Assembly (NCBI GenBank): GCA_964575975.1
Contig: CAZNTU010000153.1
Location: forward strand, 1-13,344
DNA: 13,344 bases
Source: G963674505 sp964575975
Lineage (GTDB): Bacteria > Desulfobacterota > Desulfobacteria > Desulfobacterales > SKZT01
Reading direction: 5' to 3'
Shown here: one piece after another, positions 6,128 to 12,911 of the stretch
Layout of the letters: each line of letters begins with the position of its first letter
Position numbering within the stretch: position 1 is the stretch's first letter
The notes under the pieces: model-generated
Told to the model about the DNA's origin: nothing
The model's input: only the letters and a program-made list of their open reading frames with translations
The model's database searches: none
Translations under genes and position numbers: made by a program

Positions 6128-6811
6128 TTATTTTTTTCCCACCGGCATGATGTACAAAGGATGTTCGTCTTTTTCCATCCGAAGGATTTCACCGATCCTG
6201 TCGTCTTCGAAAGCGCCTATCGCCACCGTTCCGAGTCCCAAGGGAACAGCTTGCAAGTAGATGTTTTGAGCCGCATGGCCCGCTTCCATATGCGCATACT
6301 TCACCCCTCTTTCGCCGTACTTTCGAGTCGTTCGCTCGTAAATCGCGGCGATCACTATATCGGCGGCGCTATCGCTCACCGAGGACTGTCCGAGAGCCGC
6401 ACGGTCGAGTTCCTTTCTTCTGTCTCCCTCGGCAATTTTCTTCAGGGCATGTTCGCGAGGCTGGTACTTGTAGACGCCTTCAGGGAGGTTTTCAACGTTT
6501 CCGGCGACCAGATAAACTTCGAGAGGGTATAGAGCCCCCGCCGACGGGGCGGTTCGAAAGCCTCTTTCGTTCGTGATTCCCTGAGCCGCCCAAAGAAGCT
6601 GGGAAATGTCCGACAGAGAAATCGGGCCGTCCTTGTAATTCCTCGCGGATCTTCTTTGTTTAAGCGCCTCTTCGAGGGATGTTTCGCTCTCGAAGCGCGG
6701 CTCGGGAAGTTCGATCGAATCCGCCGCCGCTTCCGTTTCCGTTCCCCCCATGGAAAAAACGCTCCAGAACGCGATCCCAAGGATAACAACCGCCGACAAG
6801 TTTACTTGCAT
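6128..6811 (-). CDS. Secreted SagB/ThcOx-type nitroreductase-fold oxidoreductase
   Basis: The start at 6811 is chosen because AAGGAGA lies eight bases upstream, giving 227 residues; a longer frame to 6841 lacks such a site. The N-terminus MQVNLSAVVILGIAFWSVFS is a hydrophobic signal peptide or anchor without a lipobox Cys. Family motifs follow: LEEALKQRRSARNY (FMN-phosphate-binding Arg/Ser block), LSDISQLLWAAQGIT, RTAPSAGALYPLEVY (the SagB-type signature) and the later YAHMEAGHAAQNIYLQAVPL. The C-terminus is LYIMPVGKK. SagB-like enzymes are FMN-dependent dehydrogenases; some oxidise azolines in peptide natural products, but stand-alone exported forms like this have no known substrate. No cyclodehydratase or precursor peptide gene is visible, so a RiPP role is not supported. 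It has its own terminator and appears monocistronic. Confidence 0.85.
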   Translation of the reverse strand: MQVNLSAVVILGIAFWSVFSMGGTETEAAADSIELPEPRFESETSLEEALKQRRSARNYKDGPISLSDISQLLWAAQGITNERGFRTAPSAGALYPLEVYLVAGNVENLPEGVYKYQPREHALKKIAEGDRRKELDRAALGQSSVSDSAADIVIAAIYERTTRKYGERGVKYAHMEAGHAAQNIYLQAVPLGLGTVAIGAFEDDRIGEILRMEKDEHPLYIMPVGKK

Positions 6812-6855
6812 CGTTTCGTCTCCTTCCTTCTTCGATGGCATTCTCGCTTGATTGC

Positions 6856-6871
6856 GATGATAAAAATCATC
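6856..6871. repeat. AT-rich inverted repeat upstream of the SagB-type gene
   Basis: GATGAT-AAAA-ATCATC is a perfect six-base inverted repeat about 45 bases upstream of the nitroreductase start. It could be a regulator site or part of the end of the Pmp3 transcript. No T tract follows on either strand. Confidence 0.3.
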
Positions 6872-6943
6872 TTCGATTCTCGACTTGTTGAAATTCCCAA
6901 CGTGATTGTCACTGCGGAACTTGATTCGACGTTAATATGAAAT

Positions 6944-7102
6944 TCAGTATTTCGCGATCACCCAGACGGCATGGACGATGCCGGGAACGTAGCCCAGAAT
7001 CGTCAATAGAATGTTCAGCCAGAAATGCTTGCCGAACCCCACCTGAAGAAACACCCCGAGAGGAGGAAGCAGAATCGCGATGATTATTCTCAAAATATCC
7101 AT
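6944..7102 (-). CDS. Pmp3/YqaE (UPF0057) small membrane protein
   Basis: A 52-residue frame starts at ATG 7102 and stops at TGA 6946-6944. It reads MDILRIIIAILLPPLGVFLQ, then VGFGKHFWLNILLTILGYVP and GIVHAVWVIAKY. The LPPLGVFLQxG hairpin, the N-x-LLTxLGYxPGxxHAxWVI block and the length are diagnostic of the Pmp3/YqaE family, two closely packed membrane helices. Yeast Pmp3 and plant RCI2 affect membrane potential and salt or cold tolerance. Bacterial YqaE-type proteins are induced by envelope or stationary-phase stress, with unclear mechanism. AAAGGAA lies about ten bases upstream. It lies between the SagB-type gene and a transporter shard, all in a cluster of membrane or stress genes. The frame is undamaged. 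Confidence 0.93.
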   Translation of the reverse strand: MDILRIIIAILLPPLGVFLQVGFGKHFWLNILLTILGYVPGIVHAVWVIAKY

Positions 7103-7217
7103 GGCCTTTTCGTTCCTTTCGTAATTTTATTGGGAAAAAATCATCCCCGATTTTTTTGTCATGCCATTTTAACCAACTATTCGCAATCGAAAAGTCAGAT
7201 TTTCCGGCCGCGATGCG

Positions 7218-7379
7218 GAATTAGCCGAAAAGCCCATTGTCTTTATCGTTTTCCTGGGGATTTATCTCGCGTTCGACCCCGACCTTTACATTCGGGGATT
7301 GCTTTGGCTGTTTCCCGAAAACAAGCGCGCCCGCGTCGAGGAAGTGCTTGAAAACACCGGGTTCATACTGCGCTCGCGA
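7218..7379 (+). pseudogene. Internal shard of an AI-2E/PerM-family transporter
   Basis: On the plus strand about 54 residues read ELAEKPIVFIVFLGIYLAFD, then PDLYIRGLLWLFPENKRARV and EEVLENTGFILR. The AI-2E transporter family has exactly this central block: a membrane helix, 'YLaadP.lYrrGll.L.P...R.r..evL...g..Lr', just before the conserved W-x-x-G-Q segment. That segment and all following helices are missing; the frame runs into the 3' end of the antisense SpoIIM-like gene. Nothing before about 7215 resembles the family either. It is therefore a piece cut on both sides, a deletion or recombination scar, and cannot encode a transporter. Confidence 0.7.
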
Positions 7380-7381
7380 TG

Positions 7382-7942
7382 TCATGGTACCGCGGCCGCA
7401 ATCCGAACGCCTTCGATGATCGCGGCGACGACCAGCAAGGGGGCGATCAGGCGGTAGAGCACGAAGTAGCTTTTGAGGGCTCTCGAACGATAGGTTTCCT
7501 CCGGGTCGCTTCTGAAAATCCAAAGCCCCCGCCAAAGTCCCATTCCGCACGCAAGAAAGAACGCCGGAAGCTCGAATATTCCGTGAGGAAGAAGATCGAT
7601 GAAACCCGCGATCGGAGCGCCCCGCAAGGCGAGTACCGCCCCCACCAAATATCCGTTCTGGACGGCGGCCGCGATTGGAACGATTCCGAGAAGAGTGCCA
7701 GTCCAAAGAACGATAAAGGAAGCCGTGAAATTCTTGAAAAACAAAAACAGAATAATCAGGAAAACGCTTTTGCCTTTCAAGAAGGCGGCCAATTCGGCGA
7801 GATATTGGACGGAACCGGGAGATTGATCGGGGACGAAGTACCCGATCATAACCGAAGCCGCAAACACGATTATCGACGCCAGAATGAAGTAGCGAGATTC
7901 CATTGCGGCCGGAAACGCCTTTCGAAAAAATCGCGGATTCAT
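7382..7942 (-). CDS. SpoIIM-like integral membrane protein
   Basis: The 186-residue protein has about five hydrophobic stretches: residues about 18-37, 58-75, 77-98, 116-140 and 163-182. The signature LPHGIFELPAFFLACGMGLW (from about residue 118) is typical of the SpoIIM / stage II sporulation protein M family (DUF95), found well beyond spore formers. In Bacillus, SpoIIM anchors the SpoIID/P peptidoglycan-degrading complex during engulfment. In non-sporulating bacteria its role is unknown, possibly envelope remodelling. It starts 21 bases after the stop of the upstream coiled-coil protein gene, with a weak ribosome-binding site, so it is the last gene of a three-gene operon (9173 to 7382). 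Its 3' end abuts the antisense AI-2E shard. The frame looks complete. Confidence 0.85.
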   Translation of the reverse strand: MNPRFFRKAFPAAMESRYFILASIIVFAASVMIGYFVPDQSPGSVQYLAELAAFLKGKSVFLIILFLFFKNFTASFIVLWTGTLLGIVPIAAAVQNGYLVGAVLALRGAPIAGFIDLLPHGIFELPAFFLACGMGLWRGLWIFRSDPEETYRSRALKSYFVLYRLIAPLLVVAAIIEGVRIAAAVP

Positions 7943-7963
7943 TTGACCGTTGCTATGGGAAAA

Positions 7964-8599
7964 TCAATCCTGCCTCGATTCGTCCATCATATCGTCGAGA
8001 AAGGTCTGCTCCCCTCGCGTCTTCGGAAACGCAAGCCCGACAAGGAGGCCCATGGCCATGGCGGCTCCCGCGGCATAGAAGGGATTGTTCGTGACGAATT
8101 CCCAGGATTTTTCCCTGGTGCGCCGACCTCCTTCCCTGGCGCGTTCCTTGAGCATCTCCGCCCTTTCGGCTATTTCGTCCGTCCTGTCCTCGATGCGGGA
8201 TTTGAACTCTTCGATTCGGGAAGAGGATTCCGGGTAAAAACCTCTTGCTTGTTCCGGTTCGTAATCGTATTCGGAACGGCGGCGCATAATGCTCGCCGCC
8301 AGCCAAGCGGCGCCGATTCCCGTGAGAATCGTGGGTAACAGATTTTCGCCGATCGATTCGTAGGCGGCGGCCCCGGCGTTCCTGGCCCTGTATCCGCCTT
8401 CCCTGGCCGCCTCCTTGCTTTGCTCGGCGGTTTCCGACCATTTTTCTGAAACCCTCTCCTTCTGTTCCGATGCGAATTCCCTCGTTTCCCGCAGTTCTTC
8501 CCGAGCTTCCTCGGGCATCCGCTCGGAAGCGGTCTCGTCCCTTTCCATACCTTGAGAGAAAGAATCGTACGGGCCTGCGGGTTTTTCTGTTTCGGCCAT
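7964..8599 (-). CDS. Coiled-coil, membrane-anchored DUF883/DUF3618-like stress protein
   Basis: The 211-residue protein has a charged, Glu/Arg/Ala-rich first 70 residues predicted as coiled coil (EEAREELRETREFASEQKER). A Gly/Ala-rich helix follows (about 86-105, LLPTILTGIGAAWLAASIM), then a second coiled coil (127-168, RIEEFKSRIEDRTDEIAERA). It ends with NPFYAAGAAMAMGLLVGLAF (172-191), the C-terminal glycine-zipper anchor known in ElaB/YqjD (DUF883) proteins, and a short acidic tail. DUF883 proteins tether to the inner membrane and, in E. coli YqjD/ElaB, associate with ribosomes in stationary phase. DUF3618-type relatives sit in 'nutrient deprivation-induced' operons. AGGGAGG lies about eight bases before the ATG. 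It is in operon with the genes on both sides. Family assignment is by architecture; ribosome binding here is not shown. Confidence 0.7.
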   Translation of the reverse strand: MAETEKPAGPYDSFSQGMERDETASERMPEEAREELRETREFASEQKERVSEKWSETAEQSKEAAREGGYRARNAGAAAYESIGENLLPTILTGIGAAWLAASIMRRRSEYDYEPEQARGFYPESSSRIEEFKSRIEDRTDEIAERAEMLKERAREGGRRTREKSWEFVTNNPFYAAGAAMAMGLLVGLAFPKTRGEQTFLDDMMDESRQD

Positions 8600-8747
8600 A
8601 TGCGTGCCTCCCTTTTTCGGATTTGTTTTTTTTGAATCCAGGCCAATATCCGTGAAGAATCGCCGTAAAACGCAGCATAGCCCTGGGGAGCGTGTAGAGC
8701 GTACTCCATCCCAATGACCGTGCCGCAGTTCAGTAAAACGAATGGCT

Positions 8748-9173
8748 TCAAGCCCGTCTTGGCGAAGCCTTCATTATCCGGGCCAGCAAAACGCCGATCG
8801 AAAAGCTGGCGCCCAGAAAAAGAGCCGGTCGTTTCATCGAGCATTCGCGGGCATCTTCGATCATTCTTTCAAGCGGAGTGTCCTGAAGATAAGCGGAGAA
8901 ATCCTCGACTCGGTTTGTCGCCTTGTACAAATATTCGCCGACAACGCGCTGCTCTTCCTCGTTGAAGCATTCGGCCGTTTTCTTCAACGCGTCCGCCGTT
9001 TTTCCGAGCTTCACGCCCGACAGGACGACCTGGTCCCTGAACCTCGACTTGACGTAATCGTTGACCCTGTCCCACATGTCGTCCCTGGATCGCTCGTAAC
9101 CGCCTTCGCGCGGCCGAAATCCAATCGCGGGCTCTTCCTCGTACTCCTGTTCGAAACCGGTGTACTCCGCCAT
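8748..9173 (-). CDS. Small membrane-anchored protein, nutrient-deprivation-induced type
   Basis: The 141-residue protein has an acidic, disordered start (MAEYTGFEQEYEEEPAIGF). An amphipathic helical body follows (residues 33-112), with KLGKTADALKKTAECFNEEE and YLYKATNRVEDFSAYLQDTP. A single C-terminal membrane helix comes at about 115-134 (RPALFLGASFSIGVLLARIM). This layout, with the body in the cytoplasm and a 'P.lflGa.f..G...aRf.ka' anchor, is that of small proteins annotated 'nutrient deprivation-induced' in proteobacteria; function unknown. AAAGGAGG lies seven or so bases before the ATG, the strongest ribosome-binding site of the cluster. It heads the operon that continues with the coiled-coil protein (148-base gap) and the SpoIIM-like gene. 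The call depends on architecture and neighbours. Confidence 0.65.
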   Translation of the reverse strand: MAEYTGFEQEYEEEPAIGFRPREGGYERSRDDMWDRVNDYVKSRFRDQVVLSGVKLGKTADALKKTAECFNEEEQRVVGEYLYKATNRVEDFSAYLQDTPLERMIEDARECSMKRPALFLGASFSIGVLLARIMKASPRRA

Positions 9174-9332
9174 CGCCGCCCTCCTTTACTAAGGTTCTAA
9201 GGTTCGATTTTTAAAAATTTTGACTCTTCGATTTTAATGCTTTACAGATAGATGAATCAAACGAATCATACAGAAGGTCGTCAAACGGATAAATAAAGGG
9301 CTCGATGTATTTGGAAGCGAATTGAAATGTAT

Positions 9333-9353
9333 ATACCATACAACCTATGGTAT
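9333..9353. repeat. Perfect 8-bp inverted repeat in AT-rich gap
   Basis: ATACCATA-CAACC-TATGGTAT is an exact inverted repeat with a five-base loop, located between the end of the nuclease gene and the start of the envelope-stress operon. The surrounding 200 bases are much more AT-rich than the rest. It could be an operator for the operon or the hairpin ending the restriction-modification transcript; there is no T tract, so operator is slightly favoured. Confidence 0.5.
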
Positions 9354-9435
9354 TGCTGAAGTAGAAAGGTTACGCAAAATAGCCCGTTTCTAATTGGTCT
9401 CCTTTTTATTCTCCATCTTCAAACGTAACATTGCT

Positions 9436-10494
9436 TTATCGAGCAACCTCGAATTCTTTCAGTCGCGTGCATTCAATCAGGCAGTGCAAGGTTTTCAGCG
9501 TGAAGATCTTGCCTCTCGTCGCGAGAATCATCTTTTTCATGTCCTCCCTGCGAACGCCGAAGCCGCGGCCGCCGATGCAGGCGACGACTTCGAACTTCGG
9601 GGTATCTTGGCCGGCAAGGCTCAATTCGCCGAGATGCTGGATTCTCGTCACCTTGTCGCGGGCAGTGCCGTCGTCTTCCGTGATTTTCGCTTCGATTATC
9701 ACCTGGGGATTGAATTCGCTGGGAACGATGAAATCGGGTGCCTGGTCGAAACCTTCGATTCGTTCCGCCCGTTTCGTTTTCCGGAAGCTAATTCCCGCGT
9801 TGGTGAGCACGTCCTCTATGGCCGCTTCCAAACTGTCCCCCTTCAGTTCGCTCACGGAATCACGATGCCCGGCGAATGGCCTTCCTAAAAACCGTTCGTA
9901 CAAAAGCATGGCATACGGCGCTCCCATTCGCGACAGATTCTTTAGGCTGTCTACGCCGTGCTTGGTGTCGGCCTTGTTCAACCGATGCAGTCTGTCTTTT
10001 TGAACTTCTGGAGCACCGCACGACAGCAATTGGCATGCGGTTTCAATCATGGCTTTCAGCCGCCCGTTCATTGCCCCCTTTGCATTGAGTTTCGTTTCCG
10101 GGGCCATGCGTATTTTGCGGTCGATGGATCGTACCCATCCCTGAGACACCTCCACGCCAGTCCGCTGGGTTGAAACATAACCCCACTCGGGCGGCGTAAA
10201 GCCGAGAATGGAACGTAAAACCACTATCGAAATCGGCTCGGAAACCGCCACTTGAAATACAATGTCAGGGTCGAGATTGGAAAATTCGGCGGTTGCGGAT
10301 TTCAAGGCTTCGTATCCGCGTTCGAAAACGGGATACTCAACAAATCCAACACCCTTCGGCATTACAAGAAACTCCGATTCCAGGCATGAAAACACGGCAT
10401 CGACATAACCTTCGACGTCGAAGAGAATCTCGTCCGGGGCAACTTCAAAAGGAAATTTCGTCACGTTCGGCTCCATATTTCGATTTGTTTTCAT
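9436..10494 (-). CDS. PD-(D/E)XK restriction endonuclease, partner of the DUF1156-like methyltransferase
   Basis: The 352-residue frame has two parts. Residues about 15-215 are an unrecognised globular domain (ILGFTPPEWGYVSTQRTGVE, then GAPYAMLLYERFLGRPFAGH). Residues 220-320 form the nuclease core: SLEAAIEDVL (E223/E227), APDFIVP (D254), VIIEAK (E268, K270) and then DKVTRIQHL. Spacing D-13-E-x-K is the PD-(D/E)XK Mg site. The gene overlaps the methyltransferase end by 50 bases from the ATG at 10494. A GTG at 10464 preceded by GGAG would cut the overlap to 20 and may be the true start. An overlapping methyltransferase/nuclease pair on one transcript is the classic type II restriction-modification arrangement. 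The recognition site cannot be read. The frame is intact, so the pair is probably active. Confidence 0.75.
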   Translation of the reverse strand: MKTNRNMEPNVTKFPFEVAPDEILFDVEGYVDAVFSCLESEFLVMPKGVGFVEYPVFERGYEALKSATAEFSNLDPDIVFQVAVSEPISIVVLRSILGFTPPEWGYVSTQRTGVEVSQGWVRSIDRKIRMAPETKLNAKGAMNGRLKAMIETACQLLSCGAPEVQKDRLHRLNKADTKHGVDSLKNLSRMGAPYAMLLYERFLGRPFAGHRDSVSELKGDSLEAAIEDVLTNAGISFRKTKRAERIEGFDQAPDFIVPSEFNPQVIIEAKITEDDGTARDKVTRIQHLGELSLAGQDTPKFEVVACIGGRGFGVRREDMKKMILATRGKIFTLKTLHCLIECTRLKEFEVAR

Positions 10495-12658
10495 TTACGG
10501 CAAACAACGGCATGTCTTTTGTCAAATCGTCTTTTACGGACTTCAAGCAATTTTCGACGTCGGCCCACGTACCGAATCCTTGGAGCCAGGTCGCCACTTT
10601 GGCGATGCGGGCATTGGTTGTTTCGGTTTTGTTCCAGTTTTTGCGAAGGGACCAGATCGCCAGCCTGACCAGATGTCCATAAACGATACAGCGGGTATCT
10701 CCGCGAGTCGTTTTGACATTACCGTCTTTGAGATCGCTTAAATCCCGCTCGACTATTCGCGCGAGTTCGCGGGGGGAATCCGCCATCCATTTCCGGCTCG
10801 TAACGCCGGTCGTTCGGCAGACGAAAACGGTGTCCACGATGGACGAGCCGGTTCCGTTGATGTGAATCGACGCGCCCATTTCCGCAGGGCAGGGGAAAGA
10901 CGCCGAGCATGTCAAACCGGCGTCGAGGATGGCCACGGCCACCGGATAGTAGGCCTCGATTTGGTTGTGGTGATACGTGAAAGCCAACGGGCGTCCGGGC
11001 TTCAGCGCTTTCGCCATATTCTGAAAAACGGCGGACAAGCCGTTCGTAAAATGATCCAGCCCGCGCCCCATATCGACGTTGCCGGTCAACTCGCCGGGTG
11101 TGCGTGTAGACTCGGCCATAAACGCCTCGAAATCCTTTCCGACCAATTTTCTTAGCCAGACGTAGCAAAAATCCATGAGTTCCGCGTACTGCACATTGCC
11201 GTAATAAGGAGGATCGGTAAAAACCGCGTCAAGCAAGCCGGTTCCAAGCTCTGCGGAAGCGGAGTCCCCGCACGAAAGATCGACGATTCTTTCCGGTTTC
11301 GGACCGCTTCCTTTCCGCCTTTCGCCGATCCATTCGTCCTTTGCGTAAACAATTGTCTTGGTCCGACCCTGGTGTCTGACCTCAAAGGGCCTGTCGCAAT
11401 AGGATTTCGCTTTTTTGAACTTTTCGATTATGTTCGCCCATCCTCCGCTCCCCACGCAAACATCCTTTTGCGGCTCCATTATTCCAAGAACGTTGGATTC
11501 GCATTGAATCAGGCCGACCGGAAAACCGTGAACCGAAAAGATGTCGAGGGATTTCAGAGCCCTTTTATCGTAGCGGCACAGCATGTTCTGGTAGCGAAGC
11601 AGGTCGGACAAATTTGTCGCGAGGGCGTTTCGAACCCGCTGGTTCCGCGTCCGGGAGACGATTTCGGCCGAGAGTTCCAAGGCCAGGAGCTGGCGCTCGT
11701 TGAACATTTCCCGATAGCGCGCGTATCCCCACCGATGAAGCCGGTTTGTTTCGTCGCCGCTCGGTATCTCGTCGTCCGGAACATGTTTCGGAATCGTCGC
11801 CGCCCATCTCGAAGAAACTTCGGAGAGCCTGCATAGATCCTGATCGTCCGGCTTTTTGAAAAACCTGCCCGAATGGGAGGGTTTGCATTTCGGACAGTGG
11901 TACTCTATCGCGAAAAGGCGATGGCCGGGGGGGCCGGAATCGCGCCGGGGAAAACGATTGATCGCTCCGCACGCCGGACATTCGCATCGGCTTCGCTTCG
12001 CGGGTCCTTCGATCGCAAGCGAACCGGAACAACGCCGGCATAGGCAGGGTTCGTTCCGGTCTTCGCTTTCGTTCAATTCCCCGCAGGCTCCGCACACGAT
12101 CACGTTCTTGGGATGTCGGGAGTCCGCCGAGAGCAAATATCCGGGAAAAAGGTCGATTTCCTTTCCGCATTCGCGGCAGCCCTGCGTTTTTACCCAAAGA
12201 AAATATTTCGCATGGGCTTCGTCCGATCCGCAATAGCCGCACCGGGTTCTGTAAAACCGGCCGATTTCGGTTTCGAGTTCGGACCTGAGCGATTCCGCGG
12301 CTTGGGCATATTCGTCGAGGTCGAGACGCTCGATTTCCTGCTTCACGATCCAATAGGACATGGGGTTGATGTCGAAGCCGATCGCGTTGCACCCGAGGCG
12401 GTTCGCCTCGACGATCGGAGTCCCTCCGCCCATGAAAGGGTCGGCGACCCAGCGGCCTTGAAAATTGTGCGACTTGAAGAATCCCTCTCTAAGCGGCTTG
12501 TCGGAAAACTCGGAAAGCAACAGACCTCGAAACAAAGTTCCGGGCCTCCTGGCGAACCATTTATGCACCGCGATTATGGGCCGGTAATTCTGTTGGATCT
12601 GCTTCTCGCGAAGAGCAAGATCGGATATGAAAGGTATGTCGAAATTTTTTTCGATCAT
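10445..12658 (-). CDS. Zinc-ribbon DNA methyltransferase, DUF1156/COG1743-like (amino-methyl type)
   Basis: The 737-residue protein starts with a DUF1156-like block (ALREKQIQQNY, HKWFARRPG, residues 15-40). The AdoMet site follows: DPFMGGGTPIVEA (73-85) and the acidic IGFDINP (93-99). The catalytic DPPY is at 482-485 in AVFTDPPYYGNVQYAELMDF. DPPY identifies an amino methyltransferase (N6-adenine or N4-cytosine), and the order AdoMet site, insert, DPPY resembles the alpha class. The 400-residue insert carries three pairs of CxxC knuckles: C140/143 with C161/164, C189/192 with C207/210, C227/230 with C255/258. The region from about 270 to 440 is probably target recognition. AAGGAAA lies about a dozen bases before the ATG. 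The nuclease gene overlaps its 3' end. It should protect host DNA from that nuclease. No damage is seen. Confidence 0.88.
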   Translation of the reverse strand: MIEKNFDIPFISDLALREKQIQQNYRPIIAVHKWFARRPGTLFRGLLLSEFSDKPLREGFFKSHNFQGRWVADPFMGGGTPIVEANRLGCNAIGFDINPMSYWIVKQEIERLDLDEYAQAAESLRSELETEIGRFYRTRCGYCGSDEAHAKYFLWVKTQGCRECGKEIDLFPGYLLSADSRHPKNVIVCGACGELNESEDRNEPCLCRRCSGSLAIEGPAKRSRCECPACGAINRFPRRDSGPPGHRLFAIEYHCPKCKPSHSGRFFKKPDDQDLCRLSEVSSRWAATIPKHVPDDEIPSGDETNRLHRWGYARYREMFNERQLLALELSAEIVSRTRNQRVRNALATNLSDLLRYQNMLCRYDKRALKSLDIFSVHGFPVGLIQCESNVLGIMEPQKDVCVGSGGWANIIEKFKKAKSYCDRPFEVRHQGRTKTIVYAKDEWIGERRKGSGPKPERIVDLSCGDSASAELGTGLLDAVFTDPPYYGNVQYAELMDFCYVWLRKLVGKDFEAFMAESTRTPGELTGNVDMGRGLDHFTNGLSAVFQNMAKALKPGRPLAFTYHHNQIEAYYPVAVAILDAGLTCSASFPCPAEMGASIHINGTGSSIVDTVFVCRTTGVTSRKWMADSPRELARIVERDLSDLKDGNVKTTRGDTRCIVYGHLVRLAIWSLRKNWNKTETTNARIAKVATWLQGFGTWADVENCLKSVKDDLTKDMPLFAVNENKSKYGAERDEISF

Positions 12659-12911
12659 TGGATTCGATGCTTTTCCTTATTGAACAACCGGTAATGACAT
12701 ATTTTTGACCTTCTTCAATAACAAAACGGTTCTAAAAAAGCAACGATCCAATAGGACGCTTTCTTTGCTAGGGCGCTTTCCTTCGAGTTTACCTGTCCTT
12801 TTCGACCGAATTACCCTCTATAGCTTATATTACGCCCGTCTCCGCCGTGATACGGATATCGCATCCATGTTTTTGGTTTGTTCCGATTTTTATTTAACTC
12901 GGAAGGAAAAA

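Noticed and set aside
6812..6841. Ten-residue N-terminal extension of the nitroreductase
   Set aside because: The added MPSKKEGDET would precede the signal peptide, and the ribosome-binding site AAGGAGA lies within it, so the start at 6811 is better.
9211..9339. A 42-residue Tyr/Phe-rich minus-strand frame in the AT-rich gap
   Set aside because: No ribosome-binding site and no family resemblance; its ATG lies within the palindrome and it occupies the likely promoter region of the stress operon.
9840..12700. Plus-strand frames of 120-190 codons opposite the methyltransferase and nuclease
   Set aside because: They mirror well-supported genes with catalytic motifs and carry no motifs of their own.
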